From Pseudomonadota bacterium (GTDB lineage Bacteria > Pseudomonadota > Alphaproteobacteria > Rhizobiales > Beijerinckiaceae): a DNA stretch of 13,030 nt. Of the stretch, positions 1 to 6,793 are shown piece after piece. The notes beneath the pieces are model-generated. The model was given only the letters and a program-made list of their open reading frames with translations, did not search any database and was not told where the DNA came from. Both the position numbers and the translations under genes were made by a program. The stretch is from NCBI GenBank assembly GCA_021812505.1, contig JAKANG010000006.1:1-13030 (forward strand), read 5' to 3'. Positions within the stretch are counted from its first letter, which is position 1; every line of letters starts with the position of its first letter.

Positions 1-480
1 ATCGATAAGATCCTCATCGCCGCGACAAAGGCCGATCACCTGCACCATCTGAGCCACGACCGGCTCGAAGCGATCCTGCGGCAATTGACCGCCCGCGCGG
101 TCGCCCGCTCGGAATTTTCCGGCGCGGCGGTGGACGTCATCGCCATGGCCGCGATCCGGGCGACGCGCGAAGCCGCCGTGCGACGCGGGCGCGAGACCAT
201 CGACGCCATCGTCGGAACCCCGCTCGCGGGGGAAAGACTTGACGGCGATATCTTCGACGGCGAGACCGAGGCGGCGATCTTTCCGGGCCAGTTGCCAGCC
301 AATCCCCGCGAGGCCTTTCGCGGCGACGCCCTCGCCACGCCGGAAGGCGAGGCGGATTATCGCTTCCTGCGCTTCCGTCCGCCGGCTCCCACCTTCGGGA
401 CGGACGGCAAGCCTCTGCCTGCGCCCCATATCAGGCTGGACCGCGCCTTCCAGTTCCTGTTCGGAGACCGATTGTCATGA
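1..480 (+). CDS. ycjX: YcjX-family P-loop stress protein, C-terminal part (5' end outside window)
   Basis: The reading frame is open from the first base and ends in TGA, giving the last 159 residues of a longer protein. YcjX (DUF463) proteins are predicted nucleotide-binding proteins of about 450-480 residues, in E. coli linked to the phage-shock response. The visible part starts near a TKAD sequence (residues 9-12 of the fragment), which fits the base-recognition motif of a P-loop GTPase; the Walker A motif must lie upstream. The ending, with FLRFRPP and a final AFQFLFGDRLS, fits YcjX. Its stop overlaps the start of ycjF in an ATGA, so the two are probably translated together. The assignment rests mainly on the C-terminal pattern plus the ycjF neighbour. 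No pspABC genes are visible, so a phage-shock role here is only an inference. Confidence 0.85.
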   Translation: MDKILIAATKADHLHHLSHDRLEAILRQLTARAVARSEFSGAAVDVIAMAAIRATREAAVRRGRETIDAIVGTPLAGERLDGDIFDGETEAAIFPGQLPANPREAFRGDALATPEGEADYRFLRFRPPAPTFGTDGKPLPAPHIRLDRAFQFLFGDRLS

Positions 481-1535
481 GCGACGCGCCCAGGCCGCGC
501 CCCCGCGCCTTCCGGCTCGACGAGCTGGAGCCCGGTCAATCCCGCGATTTCGTGCTGGAGGCGCGCCCCGACGCCTATGAGGCGGAGGCCGCGCTGCTGG
601 CCGACCCCGCCGAGCGCGCCGCCGAAGAAGCCCAGACGAGCGGCTTCCTGCGCGGGGCCTCCTTCGGCTGGGCGGGCCTGCTTCTGTCCTCGCTCGGCGG
701 GCTGGCCGCCTTTTCCTTTGGCCTCTGGCTGGACCAGCTCGTCGAATTGCTCTTCGCCCGCTCGCCGGCGCTCGGCTTCATCGGCCTCGGCCTCGCCGGC
801 CTCGCTCTTCTCGCTCTCGGCGCCCTGGTCGGCCGAGAAACGCTCGCCATCCTGCGCCAGCGCAAGGTCGCGCTGCTGCACAAGGCGCTGGCCCTGGCGC
901 ACGAAACCGACGACCGCGAAATGGCGCGAAGGAAGGTCGGAGAACTGGTCGGACTTTATCATGGGAGGCAGGCCCTGGCCGCGGCCAGCGCGCATCTTTC
1001 CGATCTGCGCCGCGAAATCGTGGACGGCCGCGACCTGATTGAAATCGCCGAGCGCCAACTCATGCCCGCGCTTGACGCCGAAGCGCGGCGGGAAATCGCC
1101 GACGCGGCCAAAAGGGTTTCGCTCGTCTCCGCGATCAGCCCGCGCGCCTCGGTCGACCTGATCGTCGTCGCCGCGCAGGCCCTGCGCCTGATCCGCCGCA
1201 TCGCCGAAATCTACGGCGGGCGTCCCGGCCTGCTCGGCGCCTGGCGGCTGGCGCGGGCGGTCGGCGCGCATCTCGCCATCACCGGCGGCATGGCGCTGAC
1301 TGACGGTCTCGCCCAGCAGATCATCGGCCACGGCCTCGCCGCGAAAATCTCGGCCCGATTGGGCGAAGGCGTCGTCAATGGGACGCTGACGGCGCGAATC
1401 GGTCTATCGGCGATTTCGGTCTGCCGCCCCATGCCCTTTTCCACCGAAAAAGCGCCAGGCTTGGGCGACGTGGCGCCCTTCCTGTTCAGCAATTCGGGAA
1501 AAAGCGGTGAGAACCCGGCGGGGCCTCAGCCCTGA
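477..1535 (+). CDS. ycjF: YcjF-family (TIGR01620, DUF697) inner-membrane protein
   Basis: This 352-residue protein matches the YcjF layout: a charged, proline-rich cytoplasmic N-terminus (residues 1-58), two close hydrophobic segments (about 62-84 and 98-118), then a long, mostly helical C-terminal DUF697 region. In that region alternating hydrophobic stretches (about 225-290) carry the GHGLAAKISARLGEGVVNG segment typical of the family. YcjF is an inner-membrane protein whose biochemical role is not settled. It normally sits directly after ycjX, as here, with a 4-bp ATGA overlap that also supports this start. The 3' end overlaps the oppositely oriented ferredoxin gene by 10 bp. The last 20 or so residues (glycine- and proline-rich) look unconserved. 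Confidence 0.9.
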   Translation: MSDAPRPRPRAFRLDELEPGQSRDFVLEARPDAYEAEAALLADPAERAAEEAQTSGFLRGASFGWAGLLLSSLGGLAAFSFGLWLDQLVELLFARSPALGFIGLGLAGLALLALGALVGRETLAILRQRKVALLHKALALAHETDDREMARRKVGELVGLYHGRQALAAASAHLSDLRREIVDGRDLIEIAERQLMPALDAEARREIADAAKRVSLVSAISPRASVDLIVVAAQALRLIRRIAEIYGGRPGLLGAWRLARAVGAHLAITGGMALTDGLAQQIIGHGLAAKISARLGEGVVNGTLTARIGLSAISVCRPMPFSTEKAPGLGDVAPFLFSNSGKSGENPAGPQP

Positions 1536-1846
1536 CGCTCAGGCGTCACGATGACGAGACCGTCGAGCGCGTCGGTCAGGGTGATCTGGCAGGACAAGCG
1601 CGAATTGGGGCGCGGATCGACCGCGAAATCCAGCATGTCCGATTCCATCGGGCTCGCGGCGGGCAGTTTGTCCAACCATTCCGGCGCGACATAGACGTGA
1701 CAGGTGGCGCAGGCGCAGGCGCCGCCGCATTCGCCGACGATCTGGTCGATGCCGTTCTTGACCGCCGTTTCCATCACGGTCATCCCCGGCTCGGCTGCGA
1801 TCTCACGGCGCTCGCCATTGGAGTTGACAAAAACGACCTTGACCAT
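1526..1846 (-). CDS. Adrenodoxin-type [2Fe-2S] ferredoxin
   Basis: This small soluble electron carrier of 106 residues shows the vertebrate/bacterial adrenodoxin signature: Cys40-x5-Cys46-x2-Cys49 and Cys86 in an RLSCQI context, which together would bind a [2Fe-2S] cluster. An extra Cys44 lies inside the cluster loop. The family includes Rhodobacter FdVI, putidaredoxin and the ISC ferredoxin Fdx; it passes electrons to cytochromes P450, to Fe-S assembly or to other oxygenases. The partner cannot be named because no reductase or ISC gene is nearby. The start is ATG at 1846, preceded by GAGG at about 9 bases; a longer frame to 1882 lacks this signal. The upstream gene on the same strand is the DUF3572 gene, 102 bp away, so co-transcription is possible. 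Confidence 0.92.
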   Translation of the reverse strand: MVKVVFVNSNGERREIAAEPGMTVMETAVKNGIDQIVGECGGACACATCHVYVAPEWLDKLPAASPMESDMLDFAVDPRPNSRLSCQITLTDALDGLVIVTPERQG

Positions 1847-1864
1847 GCGGAATTTCCTCAGCTC

Positions 1865-1890
1865 GGCGCGCGAAGCGCCCATAGCGCGCC
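1865..1890. repeat. 7-bp inverted repeat upstream of the ferredoxin gene
   Basis: The arms GGCGCGC (1865-1871) and GCGCGCC (1884-1890) are perfect complements around 12 bases, between the DUF3572 stop and the ferredoxin start. In a read-through transcript they could form a stem-loop just before the ferredoxin ribosome-binding site. Such GC-rich arms arise easily by chance in this genome, and no T-run follows, so it is not called a terminator. Confidence 0.3.
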
Positions 1891-1948
1891 TATCTATCGA
1901 GGATTTCCGCTCTTCGCCACCTTGGGCGGCGAGAAAAATCGTCGCGGT

Positions 1949-2224
1949 TCAGAAATCGCCGGCCGCGGACTCGGGATTGAGCGCCCGATTCGCCGCGCCG
2001 ACGGCCTCGGGCGACTTGCCGCTCGCCGTGGCGAAGGCCAGCAGTGTCTTTTCGTGGCCGGCGATGAAGGCCAGGACGCCGGCGAGAAAACCCGGCTGGG
2101 CCGCCGCGGCGCGCAATGAGCCGACATCGAGGCCCGACAGGGCAAGAAAACGGGACAAGAGCTCGGAATCGCCGGCAAGAAAGCCCAAGGCCTCGATGGC
2201 CATGGCTTCGGCCTCTTCGCTCAC
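1949..2224 (-). CDS. DUF3572 family protein
   Basis: This small helical protein of 91 residues carries the family pattern: an N-terminal EAEAMAIEALGFLAGD helix, a middle LLSRFLALSGLDVGSLRAAAAQPGFLAGVLAFI segment and a final LLAFATASGKSPEAVGAANRAL stretch. DUF3572 proteins are about 90-100 residues, found mainly in Alphaproteobacteria, and have no known function. The start is uncertain. GTG at 2224 gives the family length and is used here; a TTG at 2272 adds a proline/arginine-rich extension unlike the family; ATG at 2203 has a good AGAGG but would cut into the conserved helix. In Hyphomicrobiales this family is, as far as I recall, often next to divK; here it is divergent from divK with about 180 bp between the starts. 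Confidence 0.85.
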   Translation of the reverse strand: MSEEAEAMAIEALGFLAGDSELLSRFLALSGLDVGSLRAAAAQPGFLAGVLAFIAGHEKTLLAFATASGKSPEAVGAANRALNPESAAGDF

Positions 2225-2310
2225 GGGGGAGCGGCGGTCGGGAGGGCGCGGGTCGGCAGGACGGAAAGGCAAGGGAAACGCCGGACTTTGTTAACTTCCT
2301 TTTTCAAGTT

Positions 2311-2367
2311 CGCGCCGAATTTTTGTTTCGTCAATTTCTGTCGCATAAGTTTCGAGAATTCGGCGCG
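2311..2367. repeat. 11-bp perfect inverted repeat in the divK upstream region
   Basis: The arm CGCGCCGAATT (2311-2321) is the exact reverse complement of AATTCGGCGCG (2357-2367), with 35 bases between. The repeat lies 36-92 bp before the divK start codon, in the AT-rich stretch that probably holds the promoter. It could be a pair of operator half-sites or a stem in the 5' leader. It does not match the CtrA site TTAA-N7-TTAA. A lone TTAAC at 2291-2295 is only half a CtrA motif. Confidence 0.5.
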
Positions 2368-2402
2368 GGGAACTCACGGCGCGGCGGTTTGGGCGAGGCG
2401 CA

Positions 2403-2774
2403 ATGAAAAAGACGGTTCTGATCGTCGAGGACAACGAGCTGAACATGAAGCTCTTCAACGACCTGTTGGAGGCGCATGGCTATGCGACGGTCCAGACCAA
2501 AAGCGGCGTCGAGGCCGTGGGCCTGGCGCGCCAGCACAGGCCGAACCTGATCCTCATGGACATCCAGCTTCCCGAGGTCTCCGGGCTTCAGGTCACGCAA
2601 TGGCTGAAGGACGACCCGGATCTGGCCCATATTCCGGTGGTCGCGATCACCGCCTTCGCCATGAAAGGCGACGAGGAGAAGATCCGTCAGGGCGGTTGCG
2701 AAGCCTATCTCTCAAAACCGATCTCGGTCGTGAAATTTTTGGAAACCGTCCGCAATTACATTGGCGACAGGTGA
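2403..2774 (+). CDS. divK: DivK, single-domain response regulator of the cell-cycle network
   Basis: The product is a stand-alone receiver domain of 123 residues, the usual DivK length. Asp9/10-type acidic residues (VEDN), the phospho-acceptor Asp53 (LILMDIQLP), the switch Thr in [13 protein letters not shown] and Lys in LSKPI are all present. No output domain follows. In Caulobacter and its relatives, DivK phosphorylated by PleC/DivJ-type kinases inhibits the CckA-to-CtrA relay through DivL and also activates DivJ and PleC. The N-terminal [25 protein letters not shown] is highly typical of DivK. The ATG follows GAGG with 4 bases of spacing. pleD starts 38 bp after the stop, so the two are likely co-transcribed, as in Caulobacter. 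Confidence 0.97.
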   Translation: MKKTVLIVEDNELNMKLFNDLLEAHGYATVQTKSGVEAVGLARQHRPNLILMDIQLPEVSGLQVTQWLKDDPDLAHIPVVAITAFAMKGDEEKIRQGGCEAYLSKPISVVKFLETVRNYIGDR

Positions 2775-2812
2775 TGGCGTCGCCCCCGCCGACAATTTGA
2801 AAGGTCTTGCCC

Positions 2813-4177
2813 ATGACGGCCCGCGTGCTGGTGGTCGATGACGTCATTCCGAACCTCAAGCTGCTCGAAGCGCGGCTGACGGCGGAATATTTCGACGTAG
2901 TCATCGCCACCAACGGATACGAGGCCCTCAAGATCTGCGAAAGGGGCGAATGCGATATCGTCCTGCTCGACGTGATGATGCCGGGCATGGACGGTTTCGA
3001 GGTCTGCCGCCGGATCAAGACCAATCCGGAGACTTTTCACCTCCCCGTCGTCATCGTCACGGCGCTCGACCAGACCACGGACCGCCTGCGCGGGCTCGAA
3101 GCCGGCGCCGACGACTTCCTGACCAAGCCGATCGACGAGATCGCCCTGATCGCGCGAGTCCGCTCGCTCGCGCGCCTGAAGCTCGTGATCGACGAATTGC
3201 GCAGTCGCGCCGACACTTCGGCGAGCCTCGGCGCGGCCGCCTTTCCCGTAAAAATGGACAACGGCCTCGGCGGAAGGATCCTTCTGGTCGAGGATCGCCC
3301 CAACGCGGCGCAGCGTATCCAGTCGGCGTTGGGCGGGCGCTATGAAGTGGACCTTGAAACCGACGCCCATCAGGCCCTCTTCGGCGCAGCCGAAACGGAC
3401 TACGATCTGGTCATCGTCAGCATCGGCCTCGCCGATTTCGACGGCCTTCGCCTGTGCAGTCAGCTCCGCTCGCTGGAGCGCACCCGCAATACGCCCTTGC
3501 TGCTCCTCGCTGATCTCGAGGATCGGCAGCGCATCCTGCGCGGGCTCGACCTCGGCGTGAACGATTATGTCGTGCGCCCGGTCGATCCGAACGAAATCCT
3601 CGCCCGCGTCGGCGCCCAGGTGCGGCGCAAGCGTTATGCCGACGCGCTCCGCTCCAAGGTCATGGCGGCAATGGAAATGGCGGTGCTCGATCCGCTGACG
3701 GGGCTCAACAATCGCCGCTACCTCGAATCGCATCTGAGCGGGCTGCTCGATCAGGCCGCGGAGCGCGAGAGGCCGGTCGCGATCATGATCCTCGACGTCG
3801 ATCATTTCAAACGGGTCAACGACACCTATGGCCATGAAATCGGCGACGAGGTGCTCAAAAATTTCGCCGCACGGGTCAAGCGCAAGGTGCGCGGCGCCGA
3901 CCTGATGTGCCGTCTCGGCGGCGAGGAATTCGTCATCGTCATGCCCGACACGCGGCTGGCGACCGCCGAGAATGTCGGCGAGCGAATCCGATCCGCCGTC
4001 GCCGCCGCGCCCTTTTCGCTCACGGGCGACGAGCGCGCGATCGCTGTCACCGTCTCGATCGGCATCGCCGATTCCGTGGGCGGCGAAAGCGTGGCCGACT
4101 TGCTGCGGCGCGCCGACCAGGCGCTTTACCTGTCCAAGAACAGCGGTCGCAATCGCGTCAGCGCCAAGGCTGCCTGA
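2813..4177 (+). CDS. pleD: PleD, two-receiver diguanylate cyclase
   Basis: This 454-residue protein makes cyclic di-GMP from two GTP and in Caulobacter drives the swarmer-to-stalked transition. Domains in order: receiver 1 (about 1-125) with phospho-acceptor Asp53 and Lys105; pseudo-receiver 2 (about 153-275), where VIVSIGLAD has Ser203 instead of the acceptor Asp; GGDEF domain (about 285-454) with active site GGEEF at 369-373. The inhibitory RxxD site is present as R360-G-A-D363, five residues before GGEEF, so product feedback inhibition is expected. Length and domain order equal Caulobacter PleD, whose second receiver is likewise a dimerisation module. The start is ATG at 2813 with GAAAGG 8 bases before it; a TTG two codons upstream is less likely. 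Confidence 0.97.
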   Translation: MTARVLVVDDVIPNLKLLEARLTAEYFDVVIATNGYEALKICERGECDIVLLDVMMPGMDGFEVCRRIKTNPETFHLPVVIVTALDQTTDRLRGLEAGADDFLTKPIDEIALIARVRSLARLKLVIDELRSRADTSASLGAAAFPVKMDNGLGGRILLVEDRPNAAQRIQSALGGRYEVDLETDAHQALFGAAETDYDLVIVSIGLADFDGLRLCSQLRSLERTRNTPLLLLADLEDRQRILRGLDLGVNDYVVRPVDPNEILARVGAQVRRKRYADALRSKVMAAMEMAVLDPLTGLNNRRYLESHLSGLLDQAAERERPVAIMILDVDHFKRVNDTYGHEIGDEVLKNFAARVKRKVRGADLMCRLGGEEFVIVMPDTRLATAENVGERIRSAVAAAPFSLTGDERAIAVTVSIGIADSVGGESVADLLRRADQALYLSKNSGRNRVSAKAA

Positions 4178-4232
4178 GCGAGAATTCCTTATCGGCGACG
4201 CGCATGAGCGGCAATTACCGACGCGCGCCTCC

Positions 4233-4260
4233 TTGACCGTCGGCATTACAACTTTACATT
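4233..4260 (+). promoter_or_regulatory. Probable sigma-70-type promoter of tusE
   Basis: TTGACC (4233-4238, five of six against TTGACA) and TACATT (4255-4260, four of six against TATAAT) are separated by 16 bases in an AT-rich island after pleD. Transcription would start near 4267, about 60 bases before the tusE start codon. An alternative -10, TAGAAT at 4260-4265, would need too long a spacer. This is read by eye only. Confidence 0.45.
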
Positions 4261-4268
4261 AGAATAAT

Positions 4269-4295
4269 TCCATGCGTTCGCGCCCGACGCATGGA
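4269..4295 (+). repeat. Hairpin-forming 9-bp inverted repeat in the tusE leader
   Basis: TCCATGCGT (4269-4277) and ACGCATGGA (4287-4295) are perfect reverse complements around a 9-base loop. With the predicted promoter, the stem would sit at the very 5' end of the tusE mRNA, 31 bases before the start codon. No T-run follows, so it is not an intrinsic terminator. It could protect the 5' end of the mRNA or be an operator for a dimeric repressor. Confidence 0.5.
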
Positions 4296-4326
4296 GACGA
4301 TATGGCGCGGCGCGAAGGAGCCTTTG

Positions 4327-4620
4327 ATGAATTTGCCCCCGCGTGACGGAGACGGTTATCTCCAGGACATGGACCAATGGACCCCGGATATTGGCAAGGG
4401 GATGGCCGATGCCGACGGCTTCGACATGACAGAGGAAAAATGGGACCAGGTTCTCAAGGCGCGCGAGTATTACGACGAGAACCAGACCGTTCCGCCCATC
4501 CGCAAATTCGCCGCCTTTGTCGGACGGCCGAACAAGGAAATGTTCGATCTCTGGCAGACCGGCCCGATGAAGCCGATCACCAAATATGGCGGCCTGCCGA
4601 AGCCGACCGGCTGCGTCTGA
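4327..4620 (+). CDS. tusE: TusE/DsrC-family sulfur-carrier protein (single-cysteine type)
   Basis: The 97-residue product shows the family landmarks: WTPDIGKGMADADGF near residues 18-32, LTEEHW-like MTEEKWDQVL, PPIRKFAAFVG, and the C-terminal LPKPTGCV ending. The penultimate Cys96 is the sulfur-accepting residue on the flexible arm. The second cysteine of dissimilatory DsrC, 11 residues earlier, is replaced by Thr85, so it fits TusE-like persulfide carriers rather than true DsrC. In E. coli TusE passes sulfur from TusBCD to MnmA for 2-thiouridine in tRNA. Neither tusBCD, mnmA nor dsr genes are in the window, so the partner is unknown. ATG at 4327 is chosen because AAGGAG lies 7 bases before it; an upstream ATG (4291) lies inside the leader hairpin. 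Confidence 0.88.
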   Translation: MNLPPRDGDGYLQDMDQWTPDIGKGMADADGFDMTEEKWDQVLKAREYYDENQTVPPIRKFAAFVGRPNKEMFDLWQTGPMKPITKYGGLPKPTGCV

Positions 4621-4708
4621 CGTTGGTTCCCGGCGCCCGGAATTTGCCCCGCCCCGCCTCAAATCCAGGCTGGATCGTCAGGCTTCTCCGGGGCAAGATC
4701 GTCGGCCA

Positions 4709-5887
4709 ATGAACGCCATTCCCTTTCGCATCCGTCAGATCGAGCGCATCGACGCTATTTTGGCGCAGGACTGGGACGCCTGCGCCAATCCGGCCCGCCC
4801 CGCCGAAGGCGTCAGCGAGCGCTTCAATCCTTTTCTTTCCCACGCCTTCTTCTCGGCTCTGGAGGCGAGCGGCTGCGTCGGCAAGGGGACAGGCTGGCGT
4901 CCCGCCCACATCGTGGCCGAGACGCGGGAAGGCCGGATCGCGGCCTGCGCGCCGGTTTATTTCAAGACCCACTCGCTGGGCGAATATGTCTTCGACCAGG
5001 GCCTTGCCGAGGCCTTCGAGCGGGTCGGCGGGCGTTATTATCCCAAGGCGCAGGTTTCGACGCCCTTCACGCCGGTGCAAGGCCGCCGGCTGCTCGTCGC
5101 CTCCGACGCGCCGACGGGCGCCCGCGAGGCCTTGCTGACCGGCCTGCGCGCCCTGCCCGAGGCGGCAGGCGTCTCCTCGCTGCACATCACCTTTCCCGAC
5201 GCCGCCGATCAGGCCTTTCTCGCTCAAGCCGGCATGATCCAGCGCAAGGGCCAGCAGTTCCATTTCTTCAATCGCGGCTACAGGAGCTTCGACGACTTTC
5301 TCGCGGCGCTTTCGTCGCGCAAGCGCAAGGCGATCCGCAAGGAGCGCGCCGAGGCGGTTTCCGCGGGGATTTCCATAGAAAGGCTCACTGGAAGCGATCT
5401 CACGGAAGCCCATTGGGACGCTTTTTTCGAATTCTACACCGACACCAGCTCGCGGAAATGGGGCCGCCCCTATCTCAACCGCGCCTTTTTCTCGCATTTG
5501 AGCGCCGCGCTCGCCGGTCGCATCCTGCTGGTGGTCGCGCGGCGCGAGGGACGGCTCATCGCCGGCGCGCTCAACCTGATCGGCGACGACGCGCTCTACG
5601 GCCGCAACTGGGGCGCGATCGAACATCACCCCTGCCTGCATTTCGAGCTCTGCTATTACCAGGCGATCGAATTCGCCATCGAGCGCGGATTGAAAAGGGT
5701 CGAGGCCGGGGCGCAGGGCGAACACAAGTTCGCGCGCGGCTATGAGGCGGTTCCGACCTTTTCCTCCCACGATTTCGCCAATCCGCGCCTCGCCGCCGCC
5801 GCCGCCGATTATTTCGCCCGCGAAGGCCGCGCGGTGGACGCGATGATCGCTGAATATGCGGAAAGCGGACCGTTCAGAAAGGCATGA
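4709..5887 (+). CDS. COG3146 (DUF482) GNAT/FemAB-like protein
   Basis: The 392-residue protein matches the family annotated as peptidoglycan biosynthesis/recognition or GNAT N-acetyltransferase. Visible marks are the N-terminal FNPFLSHAFFSALEASGCVG with GWRPAHIV, the YYPKAQVSTPFTPV block (about residues 111-124), HITFPDAADQAFL, and the C-terminal second domain with SRKRKAIRKER, the YxxTSSRKWGRPYL region, GRNWGAIEHHPCLHFELCYYQAIEFAIERG and the ending GAQGEHKFARGYEAVPTFSSH. Two GNAT-like halves, as in FemAB aminoacyltransferases, are the family view; the substrate is unproven. No signal peptide or membrane segment is seen. The start is ATG at 4709, 88 bp after tusE; a longer frame from 4586 would overlap tusE by 35 bp and is less likely. 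Confidence 0.88.
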   Translation: MNAIPFRIRQIERIDAILAQDWDACANPARPAEGVSERFNPFLSHAFFSALEASGCVGKGTGWRPAHIVAETREGRIAACAPVYFKTHSLGEYVFDQGLAEAFERVGGRYYPKAQVSTPFTPVQGRRLLVASDAPTGAREALLTGLRALPEAAGVSSLHITFPDAADQAFLAQAGMIQRKGQQFHFFNRGYRSFDDFLAALSSRKRKAIRKERAEAVSAGISIERLTGSDLTEAHWDAFFEFYTDTSSRKWGRPYLNRAFFSHLSAALAGRILLVVARREGRLIAGALNLIGDDALYGRNWGAIEHHPCLHFELCYYQAIEFAIERGLKRVEAGAQGEHKFARGYEAVPTFSSHDFANPRLAAAAADYFAREGRAVDAMIAEYAESGPFRKA

Positions 5888-6004
5888 CGGCGCTTGACCG
5901 GGCCGCCTCGCTTGGGCAGTTTGCGACGAGATTCCTCCTCCCGTCATCCGGCGCCGGCGCGCCGCCTTCTCCTGAAACGGCAGAAGGATTCAGCGGAGCC
6001 GCTC

Positions 6005-6436
6005 ATGACCACCTACGATCCCACCAATATCTTCGCCAAGATCCTGCGCGGCGAAATCCCCTGCGAGAAGGTTTTCGAGGACGAGGACACGCTGGCCTTC
6101 ATGGACGTCATGCCGCAGGCCGAAGGCCACGTGCTGGTGATCCCCAAGCTCGGCGCGCGCAACATTTTCGACGTTCCGGCGGGAGTCCTCTCGACCTTGA
6201 TTCTCAGGGTGCAGAAACTCGCCCGCGCGGTGAAGGCCGCCATGGGCGCTGATGGCCTCACCGTGAACCAGTTCAACGAGCCGGCGGGCGGCCAGAGCGT
6301 TTTTCACATCCATTTCCACGTGATCCCGCGCTGGGACGGCGTCGCTTTGCGCCCGCACAGCGGCAAGATGGCCGACCCGGCCGTCCTCAAGGCTTATGCC
6401 GAAAAAATACGCGCAGCGCTTGCGGCCGATTCCTGA
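6005..6436 (+). CDS. HIT-family nucleotide hydrolase (histidine triad, HinT type)
   Basis: The 143-residue product has the catalytic histidine triad HIHFHVI with His101, His103 and His105; the middle histidine is the usual nucleophile on the alpha-phosphate of AMP-type substrates. The N-terminal NIFAKILRGEIPCEKVFEDEDTLAFMDVMPQAEGHVLVIPK is classic HinT, a cytoplasmic purine nucleoside phosphoramidase family. Asn88 in the NQFNEPAGGQSVFH segment is also typical. The C-terminal extension after the triad (about 35 residues) is common in alphaproteobacterial members. ATG at 6005 has GGAG about 8 bases upstream; earlier in-frame starts lie in non-conserved sequence. It follows the COG3146 gene by 117 bp and ends 3 bp from the convergent azlD. 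Confidence 0.93.
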   Translation: MTTYDPTNIFAKILRGEIPCEKVFEDEDTLAFMDVMPQAEGHVLVIPKLGARNIFDVPAGVLSTLILRVQKLARAVKAAMGADGLTVNQFNEPAGGQSVFHIHFHVIPRWDGVALRPHSGKMADPAVLKAYAEKIRAALAADS

Positions 6437-6439
6437 TTC

Positions 6440-6793
6440 TCACCGCGTCCAGAACCAGACGGCGAGGATGATCGTCGCCTCGCCGGCCAGGACCGCCGCA
6501 AAGACCGAGCGTCGCGCCGCGAAAAAGGCGGCGCCGCCGACGGCGAAAGCGGCAGCGCGCGCCCAGACCGGCGCGAGCGCCAGTTCCTTCGACGGCGCCA
6601 GGACGATCTTCACCACGACACCGACCAGAAGCACGGTCGCGACGCTGCGCACGAAGAGGAAGACTTCCGACTCTTCGTCGATGCGCCGCGCGACGACCAC
6701 CGCCAAGGCCCGCCAAACCTCGCTCGGCAGGAAGCCGAATAGGATCAGCGCGAGATAGGGATGTAGCGTCGGGTCGCCCGAAAGCAGACTCAT
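6440..6793 (-). CDS. azlD: AzlD-family small transport subunit
   Basis: The 117-residue membrane protein has the AzlD pattern: a start segment around HPYLALILFGFLPSEVWRALAVVVARR, then hydrophobic stretches near residues 44-62, 74-93 and 98-115. AzlD (COG4392-type) proteins pair with AzlC; in Bacillus azlCD confers azaleucine resistance, and relatives (E. coli YgaZH, Corynebacterium BrnFE) export branched-chain amino acids or methionine. The start overlaps the azlC stop by 4 bp (ATGA), which implies translational coupling and a two-subunit transporter. The substrate cannot be read from the sequence. Confidence 0.88.
   Translation of the reverse strand: MSLLSGDPTLHPYLALILFGFLPSEVWRALAVVVARRIDEESEVFLFVRSVATVLLVGVVVKIVLAPSKELALAPVWARAAAFAVGGAAFFAARRSVFAAVLAGEATIILAVWFWTR

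Noticed and set aside
357..1331. Long minus-strand open frame (324 codons) opposite ycjX-ycjF
   Set aside because: It is antisense to two well-recognised genes, has no family features and is rich in Arg, Gly, Ala and Gln, as expected for a shadow frame in GC-rich DNA.
2291..2305. CtrA-binding site upstream of divK
   Set aside because: Only one TTAAC half is present; the second half after seven bases is TTTC, not TTAA, so the match is too weak to list.
4178..4232. Intrinsic terminator after pleD
   Set aside because: The related GCGACGCGC/ACGCGCGCC stretches do not form a clean stem and no T-run follows.
2756..4246. Minus-strand open frame of 496 codons opposite pleD
   Set aside because: It mirrors the conserved pleD codons; its length follows from high GC and the His/Asp/Glu/Arg bias of a shadow frame. 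No ribosome-binding site or domain was seen.
4269..4295. Hairpin before tusE read as a terminator of pleD
   Set aside because: The stem is not followed by a run of T on the plus strand, and a promoter-like pair lies just upstream.
4577..5947. Minus-strand open frame of 456 codons opposite the COG3146 gene
   Set aside because: Antisense to a recognised protein family and overlapping tusE; no motif supports it.
5888..6004. Small gene or RNA between the COG3146 and HIT genes
   Set aside because: The 117 bp hold no frame with a ribosome-binding site and no convincing stem or promoter; only the HIT ribosome-binding site is visible.
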